Positions 1-9,849 of a stretch of DNA of 64,000 nt are shown here, piece by piece. Position numbers and translations under genes: made by a program. Below the pieces are notes generated by a model. The model was given only the letters and a program-made list of their open reading frames with translations, did not search any database and was not told where the DNA came from. The stretch covers positions 267,476 to 331,475 of the forward strand of contig DGQP01000001.1 of NCBI GenBank assembly GCA_002400415.1, read 5' to 3'. The stretch comes from Chitinophagaceae bacterium UBA4411. GTDB taxonomy: Bacteria; Bacteroidota; Bacteroidia; Chitinophagales; Chitinophagaceae. Within the stretch, counting starts at the first letter, position 1; every line of letters starts with the position of its first letter.

Positions 1-6
1 GCACAG

Positions 7-44
7 CAAAAAGCGATTCTATATTGGATCGCTTTTTGTTTTTT
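7..44 (+). terminator. Intrinsic terminator at left edge
   Basis: An 11-bp perfect stem (7-17 pairing with 28-38) with a 10-nt loop is followed by six T residues at 39-44, the classic rho-independent form for a plus-strand gene lying left of the window. The stem is itself rich in A on the left and T on the right, so it may also stop the minus-strand starch operon, whose last gene ends at 125. Confidence 0.8.
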
Positions 45-124
45 CTAAAGAGCCTACTGTAGAAACAGCGGGCTGTAATAATGATTGCTTGCTTAAACGA
101 GTTTATTCAGGAAATTGCCTGTAC

Positions 125-2284
125 TCAGTGATAAGTTTTAAGCAGTTTGCTATCAGACGGTCTTGCAGGTGCGAGGCTGATTGCTGTACCGCCCCCGGTA
201 GCGAGTTGCAATTGTAAGACCGTCGTATTATCAACAATATATTTTTCGATCCTGTACGCTTCAGGGTTTGTTTTCCAATCGGCATTATCAGCATCTGCGT
301 AAATAGTGGCCACATAATTTTTCCCTTTCTCCAGAAAATCAAGCGAAAGGTTTGCTGTCCGGGCATTTTCATCCGTAATGGCGCCGATAAACCAATTGTT
401 TGTTCCTTTTTCTTTTCGGGCTATTGTAAGATAATCTCCGGGCTCTGCTTCAATAATTTTAGTATCATCCCAGTCAAGTGCCACGTCTTTTATAAATTGA
501 AAAGCATCCATATGTGCCTCGTAATTCTCCGGCAGATCAGCGGCCATTTGCAGAGGGCTGTACATCGTTACATATAAGGCCAGCTGCTTCGCCAATGTGC
601 TGTGCATTTGTCTTGCCGGTGCTCCCTTTGTGTAATTCCTCAGTTTAAAAATGCCCGGGGTATAATCCATCGGGCCGCCCATCAGGCGGGTGAAGGGGAG
701 TATCGTTTCATGTTCGGCCGGACTTCCATCACTGAATGCATTCCATTCATTGCCCCGGCCTGCTTCGCTGGCAATAAAATTCGGGTAGGTACGGCTTAAC
801 CCTGTGGGACGGACCGGTTCATGCATATCAATCATTATCCGGTAATGGGCAGCTTTTTGTGCAGCCCGTATATAATGATTCACCATCCATTGGCCATCAT
901 GATGTTCCCCCTTAGGCATGATGTTTCCAACATAACCTGTTTTTACTGCAGGATAGCCAAACCGGTTCATGAAACGAAATGCGGTATCCATTTGCCGTTC
1001 ATACTGAATGGCACTGCCGCCTGTTTCATTATGCATGATCATTTGTACCCCTTTCTTTTTAGCATATGCTGAAAGAGCAGCCACATCAAAATCGGGATAA
1101 GGAGTTACATAATCAAAGTTCTCTTCTTTCCAGTTACCGGTCCATTCTTCCCAGCCTCTGTTCCAGCCTTCCACCAATACTCCTTTGATACCATTAGCCG
1201 CAGCAAAATCAATATATCGTTTAACATTAGCAGTAGTGGCTCCATGACGACCATGTGGTATCATAGCGCCGTTTGAGGATACCACATCAATATTATCCGT
1301 GTAGTTCCAGTTGCTGGCACCTGTTTGCATTTCCCACCAGACACCAATAAATTTCATCGGCCTGATCCAGCTTGTATTTTTTATAACAGAAGGTTCATTT
1401 AAATTCAGGATCATTTTTGAAGCCAGCAGGTCTTTGGCTTTATCACTTACAATAATGGTTCTCCACGGTGTTTTAGCGGGCGTCCTCAAATAAGCTTTAT
1501 TACCGGCTGCATCAGGAACAAGGCTGCTGGTTAACCGGAAAGTGGTTCTGTCAACATGCAGTTGCATGGAAGAATAATTGATCAGCGCCGCTTCATGAAT
1601 GTTGATGTATAAACCGTCCGCTGTTTTTAACATCAGCGGAGTTTGCACCGCATACTGGTCGGGTATATTGTTTTGTATCCCCCCTCCTGAAATAATTGGA
1701 AATTTCCAGGCATCCACTTCACTGATCTTTGAGGTGCTGTACAGGTATTCATTACTGTCAAAATCCCCTGGTATCCAAAAGGCTTTATGATCACCTGTTA
1801 AATTAAAACCGGTACATTCCTCTGAAATAATAAAAAAACCAAGGTCAGGCTGCACTGGAAATTCATACCGGAATCCCACTCCTTCCTCATACACTTTGAA
1901 TATGATATTGAGAAAAATGCCCCGGGCATTTTTCTGTTTTAACTGAACAGTCAGCTGGTTATATTTATTCCTGATATTGCTGACCTCACCCCAGACAGGT
2001 TTCCAGGTTTCATCTGTTGAGCCGGATGCCGTTTTCAAAATGGAAAAGTTGCTGTCTAACCGGGTTCCGTTATTTAACCTGAAACCAAGACGGGAGGGTC
2101 TTACGATCTCTTTCCCATCGAAAAAAACTGAGTATAAGGGAATACCAGCAGCATCAAGCTTAAATTCTAATTTAACCTTGCTATTAACGATACTGAAAGC
2201 ATTATCCTGTGCATCTATTGCCGGTCCCAGTTGACAAAGTAAAAATGCAATAAAATAAAATCGTCTCATGGTTGAAGTATTCAA
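125..2284 (-). CDS. GH97 alpha-glucosidase (SusB-like)
   Basis: Exported glycoside hydrolase family 97 enzyme of 719 residues, expected to release glucose from the non-reducing ends of malto-oligosaccharides in the periplasm. It has an N-terminal beta-sandwich, a (beta/alpha)8 barrel from about residue 300 and a small C-terminal beta domain. Glu372 (LVEGW), Glu420 (HNETGG), Glu489 (MHEPVRPTG) and Glu513 (RGNEW) have the same spacing as Glu391, Glu439, Glu508 and Glu532 of Bacteroides SusB (numbering from memory). This indicates the inverting, calcium-dependent glucosidase type rather than the retaining galactosidase type. A signal peptide ends near AIDAQ; initiation may be at the internal Met6 (2269). 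It is the last gene of the starch operon, 90 nt after the amylase by the upstream start. Confidence 0.93.
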   Translation of the reverse strand: MNTSTMRRFYFIAFLLCQLGPAIDAQDNAFSIVNSKVKLEFKLDAAGIPLYSVFFDGKEIVRPSRLGFRLNNGTRLDSNFSILKTASGSTDETWKPVWGEVSNIRNKYNQLTVQLKQKNARGIFLNIIFKVYEEGVGFRYEFPVQPDLGFFIISEECTGFNLTGDHKAFWIPGDFDSNEYLYSTSKISEVDAWKFPIISGGGIQNNIPDQYAVQTPLMLKTADGLYINIHEAALINYSSMQLHVDRTTFRLTSSLVPDAAGNKAYLRTPAKTPWRTIIVSDKAKDLLASKMILNLNEPSVIKNTSWIRPMKFIGVWWEMQTGASNWNYTDNIDVVSSNGAMIPHGRHGATTANVKRYIDFAAANGIKGVLVEGWNRGWEEWTGNWKEENFDYVTPYPDFDVAALSAYAKKKGVQMIMHNETGGSAIQYERQMDTAFRFMNRFGYPAVKTGYVGNIMPKGEHHDGQWMVNHYIRAAQKAAHYRIMIDMHEPVRPTGLSRTYPNFIASEAGRGNEWNAFSDGSPAEHETILPFTRLMGGPMDYTPGIFKLRNYTKGAPARQMHSTLAKQLALYVTMYSPLQMAADLPENYEAHMDAFQFIKDVALDWDDTKIIEAEPGDYLTIARKEKGTNNWFIGAITDENARTANLSLDFLEKGKNYVATIYADADNADWKTNPEAYRIEKYIVDNTTVLQLQLATGGGTAISLAPARPSDSKLLKTYH

Positions 2285-2374
2285 AATTGACTGTAAAGAC
2301 AGGGCATATTAATCACAGCTTCCACTTGCCGGCTGACAAGCAACAGTTATGCTTGGGAGAATCTTATCCATTTT

Positions 2375-3751
2375 TTACAATTTCAGCACCCTGTAAGTAT
2401 AAGGCGGCAGACTGAGTTGAGTAGTCAATGTTACAGACCCGCCATTCATCACATCCTGCCAGTTTGTATTTGCCAAAGCAGATGGCAATGAATAATTGAT
2501 AGTGTTATTCCTGAGATTTGCAAGCACTAATACCTTTTCCGTTCCATCCTGTTTTGTAAACACACAAACATCTGGATTACTATAAGACAGCAATGTTCCT
2601 CTCCGGACAGCCTGGCTGTTGTTCCTGAACGCAATGACTTGTTTATATTCTGCTGTTACATCCGGGTTGATCGTCCAGTTGATCTTCGTGGAAGTAAAAG
2701 GGAATGTAAGCCGTATGGGAGTACCTACTTCCTGGCCATTATAAATCATGGGCACACTTTTCATATATGCGGCTACCACAAAGGCTGCCATAGACCCTGT
2801 TTTACCCCCAAAAAGTTCGAGAGGTGTTCCATCAGAACCATTGACGTCATGATTGGTGATATATCTAACCACCTGTTTACCGGCAGTCGCACCGGTATAT
2901 TCTGTATTGTTCAAACCATCAATGGTCAAAACTGATTGCCCGGCAGAATAGATACTCTTCAATTGTCCAAAAAAACCAAAACCAAAATTCAGGTCAAAGC
3001 CGGCTGAAAAATTTGTACTGCGGGTGCCTTCAGCCAGCAAGAGCAGTTTGTGTGTTGTGATATTCCGTAACGTATCAATGGCCTGTTTCCAGAAATCAAC
3101 AGGTGGTCCGTCGGAATAATCACAACGGAACCCATCAATATTGGCTGTATACACCCAATATTTCATTGCTTTAATCATTGCCAGCCGCATGTCTGCGTTA
3201 GCAAAATTCAATTGCGCCACGTCATTCCATCCCATACCGGGCGGGCTGACCACATTCCCGGCTCCATCCTGCAGGTACCATGATTTATTACTGGTAATCC
3301 AGGCATTGTCCCATGCCGTATGATTAGCCACCCAGTCAAGGATCACCGACATATTCCTGCTGTGTGCACTATCAACAACAGCCCGCAGATCATTGAGATT
3401 CCCAAACTCAGTATTCACAGCTTTATAATCTTTTACACAATAAGGAGAATTGACGCTATTCAAAGCACCCACCGGGTAGATGGGCATCAGGTAAATAACA
3501 TTAGCTCCTAACGCTTTTATAGAATCCAGCCTCGCCACCACACCCTGGAAATTCCCTGATGCACTAAAAGTCCGCATGTTTACCTGATAAATAGTAGCAT
3601 CTTGTGCAGAAGGGACGCCGGAAAATGGTATGCCGTATTGTTCAGGATCCGGGTCAGGGATCACAGGCTGAATAACCGGGTTGTTGTTTCCGGAAGGTTT
3701 TGAGCAGGAGAAGATCAATAACGACAAAAAAAATAATACGCCTTTTTTCAT
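2375..3751 (-). CDS. GH13 alpha-amylase family lipoprotein (SusG-like role)
   Basis: Glycoside hydrolase family 13 enzyme of 458 residues. I start it at MKKGVLFF; the frame is open 13 codons further upstream, but that extension precedes an excellent lipoprotein signal with lipobox LIFSC (lipid Cys16). The family motifs are clear: DWVANHT (region I), GFRCDYSD with nucleophile Asp211, LLAEG with acid/base Glu241, and TNHD with Asp302. The last 80 or so residues form the usual C-terminal beta domain. By position in a susCDE operon it most likely cuts starch or maltodextrin at the cell surface. It is shorter than SusG and has no inserted CBM58, so it may act on smaller chains. Separated from SusE by a strong hairpin. 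Confidence 0.93.
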   Translation of the reverse strand: MKKGVLFFLSLLIFSCSKPSGNNNPVIQPVIPDPDPEQYGIPFSGVPSAQDATIYQVNMRTFSASGNFQGVVARLDSIKALGANVIYLMPIYPVGALNSVNSPYCVKDYKAVNTEFGNLNDLRAVVDSAHSRNMSVILDWVANHTAWDNAWITSNKSWYLQDGAGNVVSPPGMGWNDVAQLNFANADMRLAMIKAMKYWVYTANIDGFRCDYSDGPPVDFWKQAIDTLRNITTHKLLLLAEGTRSTNFSAGFDLNFGFGFFGQLKSIYSAGQSVLTIDGLNNTEYTGATAGKQVVRYITNHDVNGSDGTPLELFGGKTGSMAAFVVAAYMKSVPMIYNGQEVGTPIRLTFPFTSTKINWTINPDVTAEYKQVIAFRNNSQAVRRGTLLSYSNPDVCVFTKQDGTEKVLVLANLRNNTINYSLPSALANTNWQDVMNGGSVTLTTQLSLPPYTYRVLKL

Positions 3752-3848
3752 AGCCCGAATAATTAATGTACAATTCATAATGAAGAACACTTTTAAAACC
3801 CGCCATTTACAGCCGTAAGAAACTATGTAACTCCAACCAGCCGGAATA

Positions 3849-3879
3849 GCCGGCAGCTTTTCTTTATAAAGCTGCCGGC
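3849..3879 (-). terminator. Hairpin between susE and the amylase gene
   Basis: A perfect 12-bp GC-rich stem (3849-3860 with 3868-3879) encloses a 7-nt loop. On the minus strand it follows the susE stop by 33 nt and precedes the amylase start by about 100 nt. There is no T tract, so it may be a partial terminator or an mRNA-stabilising 3' structure that keeps susCDE transcripts more abundant than those of the enzymes. Confidence 0.55.
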
Positions 3880-3912
3880 CATAAAACCAACTGCTGTCAT
3901 TTCCGCATCATA

Positions 3913-5010
3913 CTAGTTCTTATGAAGTATATATGTGTAATCAGCTGCATCATGCAGGTCGAGTGTAATCGTATAGTTACCGTTTACCGGTACGGTCAGG
4001 TTGTTCAGGCCGGGAGTGAAGCCAAAAAATGGATTATCTGCATACCTGAGCTTTCCCGCTGCATCAATGCCAAAATCAATGATCCATGCATTATTGGCCC
4101 TGAATTTAAATGAGCCGCCTGCTACCATATCACAGGTTACTTTCCATACTTTATTGGCCACATCGTAGCTCATTTGTGTATCAGAACCCCATCCGCCGGG
4201 TGTGGCATCACCAATAATAGACCAGGTTGTTTTGGTCGCCGTCCATTTATTAGTATTCAGGTCTGCTGTCAGTTCGTAATAGCCTTCTCCGGGTACCACC
4301 ATATTGGCGCCTGCAAAATTCGCCACAATGATATCTCCGCTGTTTCCTGTGTTATCTCCGTAAGCTGTCGGGTTCCAATCAGGCTGAGGCGTCATTTTAA
4401 ACTGGAAAGTGCCGCCTGTCGGAAAATTCACGTAGCCTTCAAACCTTCTGTCAGATTGCAGCGATACAATCGTTGATGCTGAGGAAGGGTTCCAGCCCTG
4501 GTAATCACCGGGTATATATAATACAGGATACCCCGTAAAGATTGAATGGGGATTAATTGAAACAACCACTGCGTTTGAATAAACAGGCCGGTCTAAAAAA
4601 GCCTTTACTCTTACTGCCACATTTGTGGCTGTGCCCGGGTTTAAGCCCAGGGCATTTACTGCAATTTCATTTAGACTTGTTCCCAGAAAACCTTTTAGCA
4701 GGATGTCTACTCCCACCACTGAATCTTTTGCGTTGGCCCAGGCATTCAAACCCAGGGTGTCCGAAGTCAGGCTGAACTGGAGCGTATAGGTTACGGGTGC
4801 ATCAATATCATACTTTACCGCCGGCCAGTTAAATTTAATAACCTCTGCCTGATCATTTGAGGTGGTTAATACAACTGTATTAGCTGACACAGTCAGTGAA
4901 GGAGGGAAATTGATAACCTTTAAATATGTTAAGTCGGGCGATTTTTTACACCCGGTCATGAGCAACAGCACCAGGCTTATATAAAAAATTCGAATCAGTT
5001 CTTTTTTCAT
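3913..5010 (-). CDS. susE: SusE/SusF-family surface starch-binding lipoprotein
   Basis: Outer-membrane lipoprotein of 365 residues in the SusE/SusF family; these bind starch at the surface but do not cut it. Signal peptide with lipobox LMTGC (Cys21). An N-terminal SusE Ig-like domain (about 30-150, containing FNWPAVKYD) is followed by two tandem carbohydrate-binding modules. These begin around LYIPGDYQGWNP (about 165) and WSIIGDATPGGWG (about 263); the aromatic residues in those motifs are the usual glucan-stacking type. The length fits SusE (three domains) better than SusF (four domains). It follows susD by 27 nt in the same operon. The family is secure; which glucan it binds is inferred from the amylase and GH97 neighbours. 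Confidence 0.9.
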   Translation of the reverse strand: MKKELIRIFYISLVLLLMTGCKKSPDLTYLKVINFPPSLTVSANTVVLTTSNDQAEVIKFNWPAVKYDIDAPVTYTLQFSLTSDTLGLNAWANAKDSVVGVDILLKGFLGTSLNEIAVNALGLNPGTATNVAVRVKAFLDRPVYSNAVVVSINPHSIFTGYPVLYIPGDYQGWNPSSASTIVSLQSDRRFEGYVNFPTGGTFQFKMTPQPDWNPTAYGDNTGNSGDIIVANFAGANMVVPGEGYYELTADLNTNKWTATKTTWSIIGDATPGGWGSDTQMSYDVANKVWKVTCDMVAGGSFKFRANNAWIIDFGIDAAGKLRYADNPFFGFTPGLNNLTVPVNGNYTITLDLHDAADYTYILHKN

Positions 5011-5037
5011 AATAATAGTTTTGAAATAATGGATGGA

Positions 5038-6546
5038 TCAATATCCGGGGTTTTGCGTGAGCAATGGGTTGGTGTTTAAAGCTGCTGTAGGGATAGGAAA
5101 TAATAAGAAATGATTATCCGCGGCCGGAGCCAATCCATGTGCCTGCAGGAATTTTCCAAAGCGGATCATATCCTGTCTCCGGTGTCCTTCCCAGGAAAGT
5201 TCAAAACCTCTTTCATCATAAATATTATCCAGCGTGGGAATACCAGGAAGTGCAGTAAGCCCGGCACGCTGCCGAACTTGTGTCACCAGGTTAGCCGCAA
5301 GAGTGACATCGCCACCACTGCGAAGGAGGCATTCAGCCTTCATCAGCAGAATATCCGCATATCTGTAAATGGGAAAGTCATTAGAAGCTCCACCACTTGA
5401 ACTTGGTGTTACCGGGAAAAATTTCTGATCCCTGGCTCCTTCGTTTGGCGCTGCACCGGGATTATCAAGGCTGGTAATATCAATTGAATAATTGATAAAC
5501 CCTGATGGTTGCGGACCATACGGATTGGGACCAAAGCGGAACTGCCTTTTACGGATATCATTATCATCAAATTTCTGAAGATAATCTTTGGGTACCACGG
5601 AGCCATTCCAGGCACCATATCCCAAAATTCTTGTTCCGTCTGTTCCGCCCAAACTCCTGATCGTAAAAATATTTCTGCCTACCACATCCGCTTTGGTATA
5701 GATAGCCAGGATTGTTTCATCATCAGGGCAAACATCGCCGAACAGTTCATAATATTTAAACCCCAAAGGATGTGAAGCGTCTGCAGCACCAGCATGTAAT
5801 GCAAAACCACCTTCGGCTACTTTATTGCATGCGGCAATACATTCAGCCCATTTTGGAGTACCTGTATACACCCCGGCATTCAGATAAACTTTCGCCAGCA
5901 AAGCATACCCGGCCCATTTATTAAACCTGCCATAATAGGTGCCGCCCCGGGTCGGGGACAGTTTATCCACGTTGGCTGTTAATTCAGTTACAATAAAATT
6001 GTATACTTCTGTCCGGGAAGCCTGTGGTATTTTATCAACAGTTAATGTGTTATCTGTATAAAAAGGGACATTACCAAAATCATCGATCAGCAGGTAATAG
6101 AAGAATGCCCTTAACACTTTTGCTTCGGCGATTTTTGCCGGATCTGCATTTGCTTTTACCAATTGCTCAATAGCAAGGTTGGCAGTAAACACTGATTTAT
6201 ACAACCAGTTCCAGGTGTTATTGATAAACGATTCACTTGGTATCCACTGCCGCAGGTAAAGCCGCGCAAAATCAAGCTCCCAGTCACCGGTTGTTCTGTG
6301 CGGAACCACCTGCTCATCAGAAGACATACTGTTCAGATCATACCATCCCCTGTCTGCACCGGCATACCCCACCCCATCCCAGTTACCTGGTATCTGTGCA
6401 TATACACCTGCGAGCGCCACATCAGCCCCCTGTGCAGTTCCATAAAAATTGTTTGCTGCGTATTTATCATATACCGTTTCATCCACCTTGGTACAGCCCC
6501 AGCCAGCGCTAACAGCAATTGATAACAGAATTACTATTTTTTTCAT
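5038..6546 (-). CDS. susD: SusD-family starch-binding outer-membrane lipoprotein
   Basis: RagB/SusD-family lipoprotein of 502 residues from the MKKIVILL start (an alternative start lies two codons earlier at 6552). The lipobox is AGWGC, giving a lid anchored over the SusC channel. It shows the family's tetratricopeptide-like helical core, for example FNKWAGYALLAKVYLNAG, and the conserved C-terminal ERGFELSWEGHRRQDMIRFG motif. SusD captures glycan and hands it to SusC for TonB-driven import. The stop of susC and this start are only about 17 nt apart, with susE next, so the three are one transcript. Substrate assignment to starch rests on the neighbouring GH13, GH97, SusE and SusR-like genes. 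Confidence 0.95.
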   Translation of the reverse strand: MKKIVILLSIAVSAGWGCTKVDETVYDKYAANNFYGTAQGADVALAGVYAQIPGNWDGVGYAGADRGWYDLNSMSSDEQVVPHRTTGDWELDFARLYLRQWIPSESFINNTWNWLYKSVFTANLAIEQLVKANADPAKIAEAKVLRAFFYYLLIDDFGNVPFYTDNTLTVDKIPQASRTEVYNFIVTELTANVDKLSPTRGGTYYGRFNKWAGYALLAKVYLNAGVYTGTPKWAECIAACNKVAEGGFALHAGAADASHPLGFKYYELFGDVCPDDETILAIYTKADVVGRNIFTIRSLGGTDGTRILGYGAWNGSVVPKDYLQKFDDNDIRKRQFRFGPNPYGPQPSGFINYSIDITSLDNPGAAPNEGARDQKFFPVTPSSSGGASNDFPIYRYADILLMKAECLLRSGGDVTLAANLVTQVRQRAGLTALPGIPTLDNIYDERGFELSWEGHRRQDMIRFGKFLQAHGLAPAADNHFLLFPIPTAALNTNPLLTQNPGY

Positions 6547-6563
6547 ATCCAATAAGATTATAA

Positions 6564-9521
6564 TTATTTAAAAATAACGTTGATCCCAACAGCGAAACTT
6601 CTTGTACGGGGATAGATACCACCATCACCGCCAAAACCGTTGCCGCCACTTACATTCAGTTCCGGATCCAATCCCTTGTATTTTGTGAACAAGGCAAGAT
6701 TATTTCCTGTAGCAGAAACCCTTAAACCGGAAATGTATTTCAGCTTTTCAAGATTAAACCGGTAACCAATGGTCAGGTTTTCAAATCGCAGGAATGATCC
6801 ATCTTCCAGCCACAGGTCTGATCCGTATTTACTTGTAAATAATCCCAGCGAAACAGCGCTTTTAAATACATTGCCTTTCCCCAGGCTTTCAAACAAGCTC
6901 AGGCTGCTGCGCAAATTGTTATAAATCTTATTACCTCCTGAACCACGCCACAGCATAGACATATCCCAGTTTTTGTAAGTAAGAACCGGCGTGAATGCAT
7001 AGGTATATTTCGGCAAAGCAGATCCTTCCATTACCCTGTCAGGGCTGGTATTCCCCTGGTCAATAATATTATCCTTATTCTGATCCACTACTGTTTCTGA
7101 ATTTGTATTATCCTTGCCCAAATGCCGGATGATATTGAAAGTGCCGATAGGCTGTCCTTTTATCAGGTAAGAATTCGGGCCCCAGGGAACGTAATCGGTG
7201 TTCAGCGGAACTCCGTTGATACTGCCACTCAATTCCAGTACTTTATTTTTTAACAGGGATACGTTTCCAGCCAGTATAAGAGTCAGGTCCTTTTTATCTA
7301 TCGCCTTGTAATTAAGCATCAGCTCAATGCCTTTATTGGAAAGGCTTCCCACATTGGCTACAATAGTTCCGAATGGATAGGGAGGCTGCGGAACTGAGTA
7401 ATTGAACAGAAGATTCTTGGTTGTTGAGGTAAATGCTTCAAGCGTACCTGTTAATTTATTATGCAGCACACTGAAATCAATACCCACATTGGTCTGGTAT
7501 TTTGTCTCCCATTTCAGATCCGCATTTGAATTTTGAGTAATTACAAAATTGGTAATGGGCTGACCGCCAAAGTAAGTGATACCGGAAGCTCCCACTAATT
7601 GCAAAGAGTTCTGCGGTCCCAGACCTTGCTGGTTACCGGTAACACCGTAACCGGCCCTGAGTTTTAAACTATTGAATATTTTTTGGTTTTGCATGAACGC
7701 TTCATCAGTTACTCTCCAGGCAACCGACGCTGACGGGAAATTCCCCCATTTATGATTGGCACCAAAAACCGATGATCCATCCCTCCGCATACTTAATGTA
7801 AGCAGGTAACGGGTCGCATACGAATAGTTGACCCTGCCAAGGAAAGACACAATGGTACGGTCATTTTTATATGATGACATATCACCGGGCAACACTTTTG
7901 ACAAATCACCCAGTTGCAGAGCATTATACGTTGCTATATCATTAATGAATCCTTTTGCCTGCGCAAAATTTCCCTGGTAGGTTTGGTTTTGCCACTCATA
8001 AACAGCTATCGCATCCAGGTTATGATTACCAAATTTCTTCTTGTAATCCAGGCTGATGTCCATTAACCGTTCATTTTGCCGGTTATTAGAAACATTGGCT
8101 ACTCCTTTATTATCGATAGCATAAGTAACGGTTGACAGTGCCGGCAGGTAATAACCCCAGTTCGCATCCACTTTTCTCCAGCTGCCAAACCATCCTCCTG
8201 TTAAGCCTTTTGCCAGTTCAAGATCAGCCCGCAGGCTTCCAAACAAATTATTGGTTTCCCCATTATTGATCACAGTCTGAGAAACTGCATAAGGATTGAT
8301 GTATTGAAATACGGAAGCATCCGTAAAATAAGTTCCGTCTGCATTATATACAGGATCAGTAGGTCTTGTTACATAACTGTTGCTGATCAGGTTACTGGTA
8401 AATGCTGCACGGCCAACACTCTGCGGACTGCCTTTTGTATTGGTGATGCTGCTGTTCAGGTTCATCGTAAGTGTCAGCTTATCATCAAGTGCTTTCTGAG
8501 TGGCCTGTATTCTTCCGATATAATTTTTAAAATCTGATCTCAGTACCACGCCTTTTTGAAGAATAGCGGCTACTGAAGCCCGGTAATTAAACCCATTGGC
8601 ACCGCCACCAAATGATAAGGAATGATTTTGCGTAAAGCCATCCTGTGTTAAAATATCAAACCAATCAGTACCTGATCCATGGTTAGCGGATGCCGGCACC
8701 CCCCAGATCTTACCCTGCTCCCACCATTCTGTAGCGTTCAATACTTCCAGTTTTTTAGGAATCACGTCGAAAGATGTCGATCCGGTGTACTCAAGAGATG
8801 TTTTACCCGCTTTACTTTTTTTGGTTGTTATGATCACCACCCCGGGTGCCCCGCGGGAACCATAGATAGCAGTCGCAGATGCATCTTTCAGGATATCTAC
8901 TGATTCAATTTCATTCGGAGGTACCTGCCGCAACAAGTCCATATTACCCTGGATTCCATCCACCACAACTAATGGATCATTGCCTCCTATTAGAGAAGTG
9001 ATACCCCTGATCCGGATACCTGGTCCTGTGCCCGGTTCACTACCGGTTTGCGTAACACTTACACCACTGGCCCTGCCGGCAATTTGTTGCAAAGGATTAG
9101 TGACTGGTCCCTGGTTTAAATCTTTGCTGGAAATAGTGGATATCGCACCTGTCAGGTCCTTTTTCCTCGCTGTGCCATAACCAATCACAACCACGTCACT
9201 TAACGTACTGCTGGCATTAACTAATAAAATACTGACGGGATCAGTGGATGTTATTTTTATTTCCTGGGTAGCAAACCCAACATTAGATACAATAAGTGTA
9301 ACCGGTAAGGAAGGTATATTTAAACGGAATGAGCCATCCGCATTAGTTTTAGTACCTGTATTGCTGTTCTTTACCAGGATGGTTACGTTTTCCAGGACAC
9401 TGTTATCTTTTGCGTCGCTGACCTTTCCGCTTATTGTTTTGTCCTGTGCCCATGAATAACTAAATCCAAGAGAAAAAAGCAGGCACAACAACAATGGCTT
9501 AAGCAATCTACTTTTGATCAT
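6564..9521 (-). CDS. susC: SusC-family TonB-dependent receptor (starch)
   Basis: Outer-membrane active transporter of 985 residues. I start it at MIKSRLLKP, directly before a good Sec signal peptide ending SYSWAQ; the frame is open for 39 more codons upstream, but that stretch is not signal-like. Order: signal peptide, carboxypeptidase D regulatory-like domain (about 25-110), SusC signature TonB-box region VVVIGYGT, plug domain (KDASATAIYGSRGAPGVV is the family hallmark), then the 22-strand beta-barrel ending in an aromatic-rich C-terminus. No STN domain, so no FecI/FecR-type signalling is expected. First gene of the susCDE-GH13-GH97 operon; imports maltodextrins by inference from context. 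Confidence 0.96.
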   Translation of the reverse strand: MIKSRLLKPLLLCLLFSLGFSYSWAQDKTISGKVSDAKDNSVLENVTILVKNSNTGTKTNADGSFRLNIPSLPVTLIVSNVGFATQEIKITSTDPVSILLVNASSTLSDVVVIGYGTARKKDLTGAISTISSKDLNQGPVTNPLQQIAGRASGVSVTQTGSEPGTGPGIRIRGITSLIGGNDPLVVVDGIQGNMDLLRQVPPNEIESVDILKDASATAIYGSRGAPGVVIITTKKSKAGKTSLEYTGSTSFDVIPKKLEVLNATEWWEQGKIWGVPASANHGSGTDWFDILTQDGFTQNHSLSFGGGANGFNYRASVAAILQKGVVLRSDFKNYIGRIQATQKALDDKLTLTMNLNSSITNTKGSPQSVGRAAFTSNLISNSYVTRPTDPVYNADGTYFTDASVFQYINPYAVSQTVINNGETNNLFGSLRADLELAKGLTGGWFGSWRKVDANWGYYLPALSTVTYAIDNKGVANVSNNRQNERLMDISLDYKKKFGNHNLDAIAVYEWQNQTYQGNFAQAKGFINDIATYNALQLGDLSKVLPGDMSSYKNDRTIVSFLGRVNYSYATRYLLTLSMRRDGSSVFGANHKWGNFPSASVAWRVTDEAFMQNQKIFNSLKLRAGYGVTGNQQGLGPQNSLQLVGASGITYFGGQPITNFVITQNSNADLKWETKYQTNVGIDFSVLHNKLTGTLEAFTSTTKNLLFNYSVPQPPYPFGTIVANVGSLSNKGIELMLNYKAIDKKDLTLILAGNVSLLKNKVLELSGSINGVPLNTDYVPWGPNSYLIKGQPIGTFNIIRHLGKDNTNSETVVDQNKDNIIDQGNTSPDRVMEGSALPKYTYAFTPVLTYKNWDMSMLWRGSGGNKIYNNLRSSLSLFESLGKGNVFKSAVSLGLFTSKYGSDLWLEDGSFLRFENLTIGYRFNLEKLKYISGLRVSATGNNLALFTKYKGLDPELNVSGGNGFGGDGGIYPRTRSFAVGINVIFK

Positions 9522-9744
9522 ACATTGTAGTTTTAGTTTTTGGAGTAAAAGTGTTGAATAGTATAGCTGAAGGAGCCCCCATTTTTGAAAATGGCCCCAG
9601 AAATAAGCTTTCAGGTAAGGCCGCCGGAAGCGGTTCATTTTTTAGGTGTCTGGTATCAACTGGTGGCAGAAAGAACAGGTTCATATAGCTGCATTTCGTT
9701 TAAAAGCGATCGGCTTTTGCGTAACAATCTTTGGCTGAAAACCC

Positions 9745-9777
9745 TGAAAAGGGACTAATAAACATTAGCCCTTTTCA
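9745..9777 (-). terminator. Bulged 14-bp hairpin downstream of SusR-like gene
   Basis: Arms 9745-9759 and 9764-9777 pair over 14 bp with a single bulged base and a 4-nt loop. On the minus strand it is followed by GGGTTTTC. It could terminate the regulator transcript, which ends at 10067. If the susC promoter lies upstream of it (see 9818-9849), it would instead be a leader structure for susC. Confidence 0.45.
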
Positions 9778-9817
9778 TAGATTTTCTTCTTTGCTTATGA
9801 TTGACTGCTTGCTAATC

Positions 9818-9849
9818 CAAAGCAACTACCGTTAAAAGAAGGAGACAAA
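9818..9849 (-). promoter_or_regulatory. Possible Bacteroidota-type promoter for susC
   Basis: Read on the minus strand, TTTG (9849-9846) is followed by 20 nt and then TTGCTTTG (9825-9818), one mismatch from TAnnTTTG. Spacing fits the sigma-ABfr consensus. It would give a leader of about 290 nt that includes the 9745-9777 hairpin. The match is weak enough to arise by chance in AT-rich DNA. Confidence 0.25.

Noticed and set aside
9522..9638. 39-codon N-terminal extension of the starch SusC
   Set aside because: The extension is basic and aromatic without signal-peptide character, while the internal Met at 9521 directly begins a standard Sec signal.
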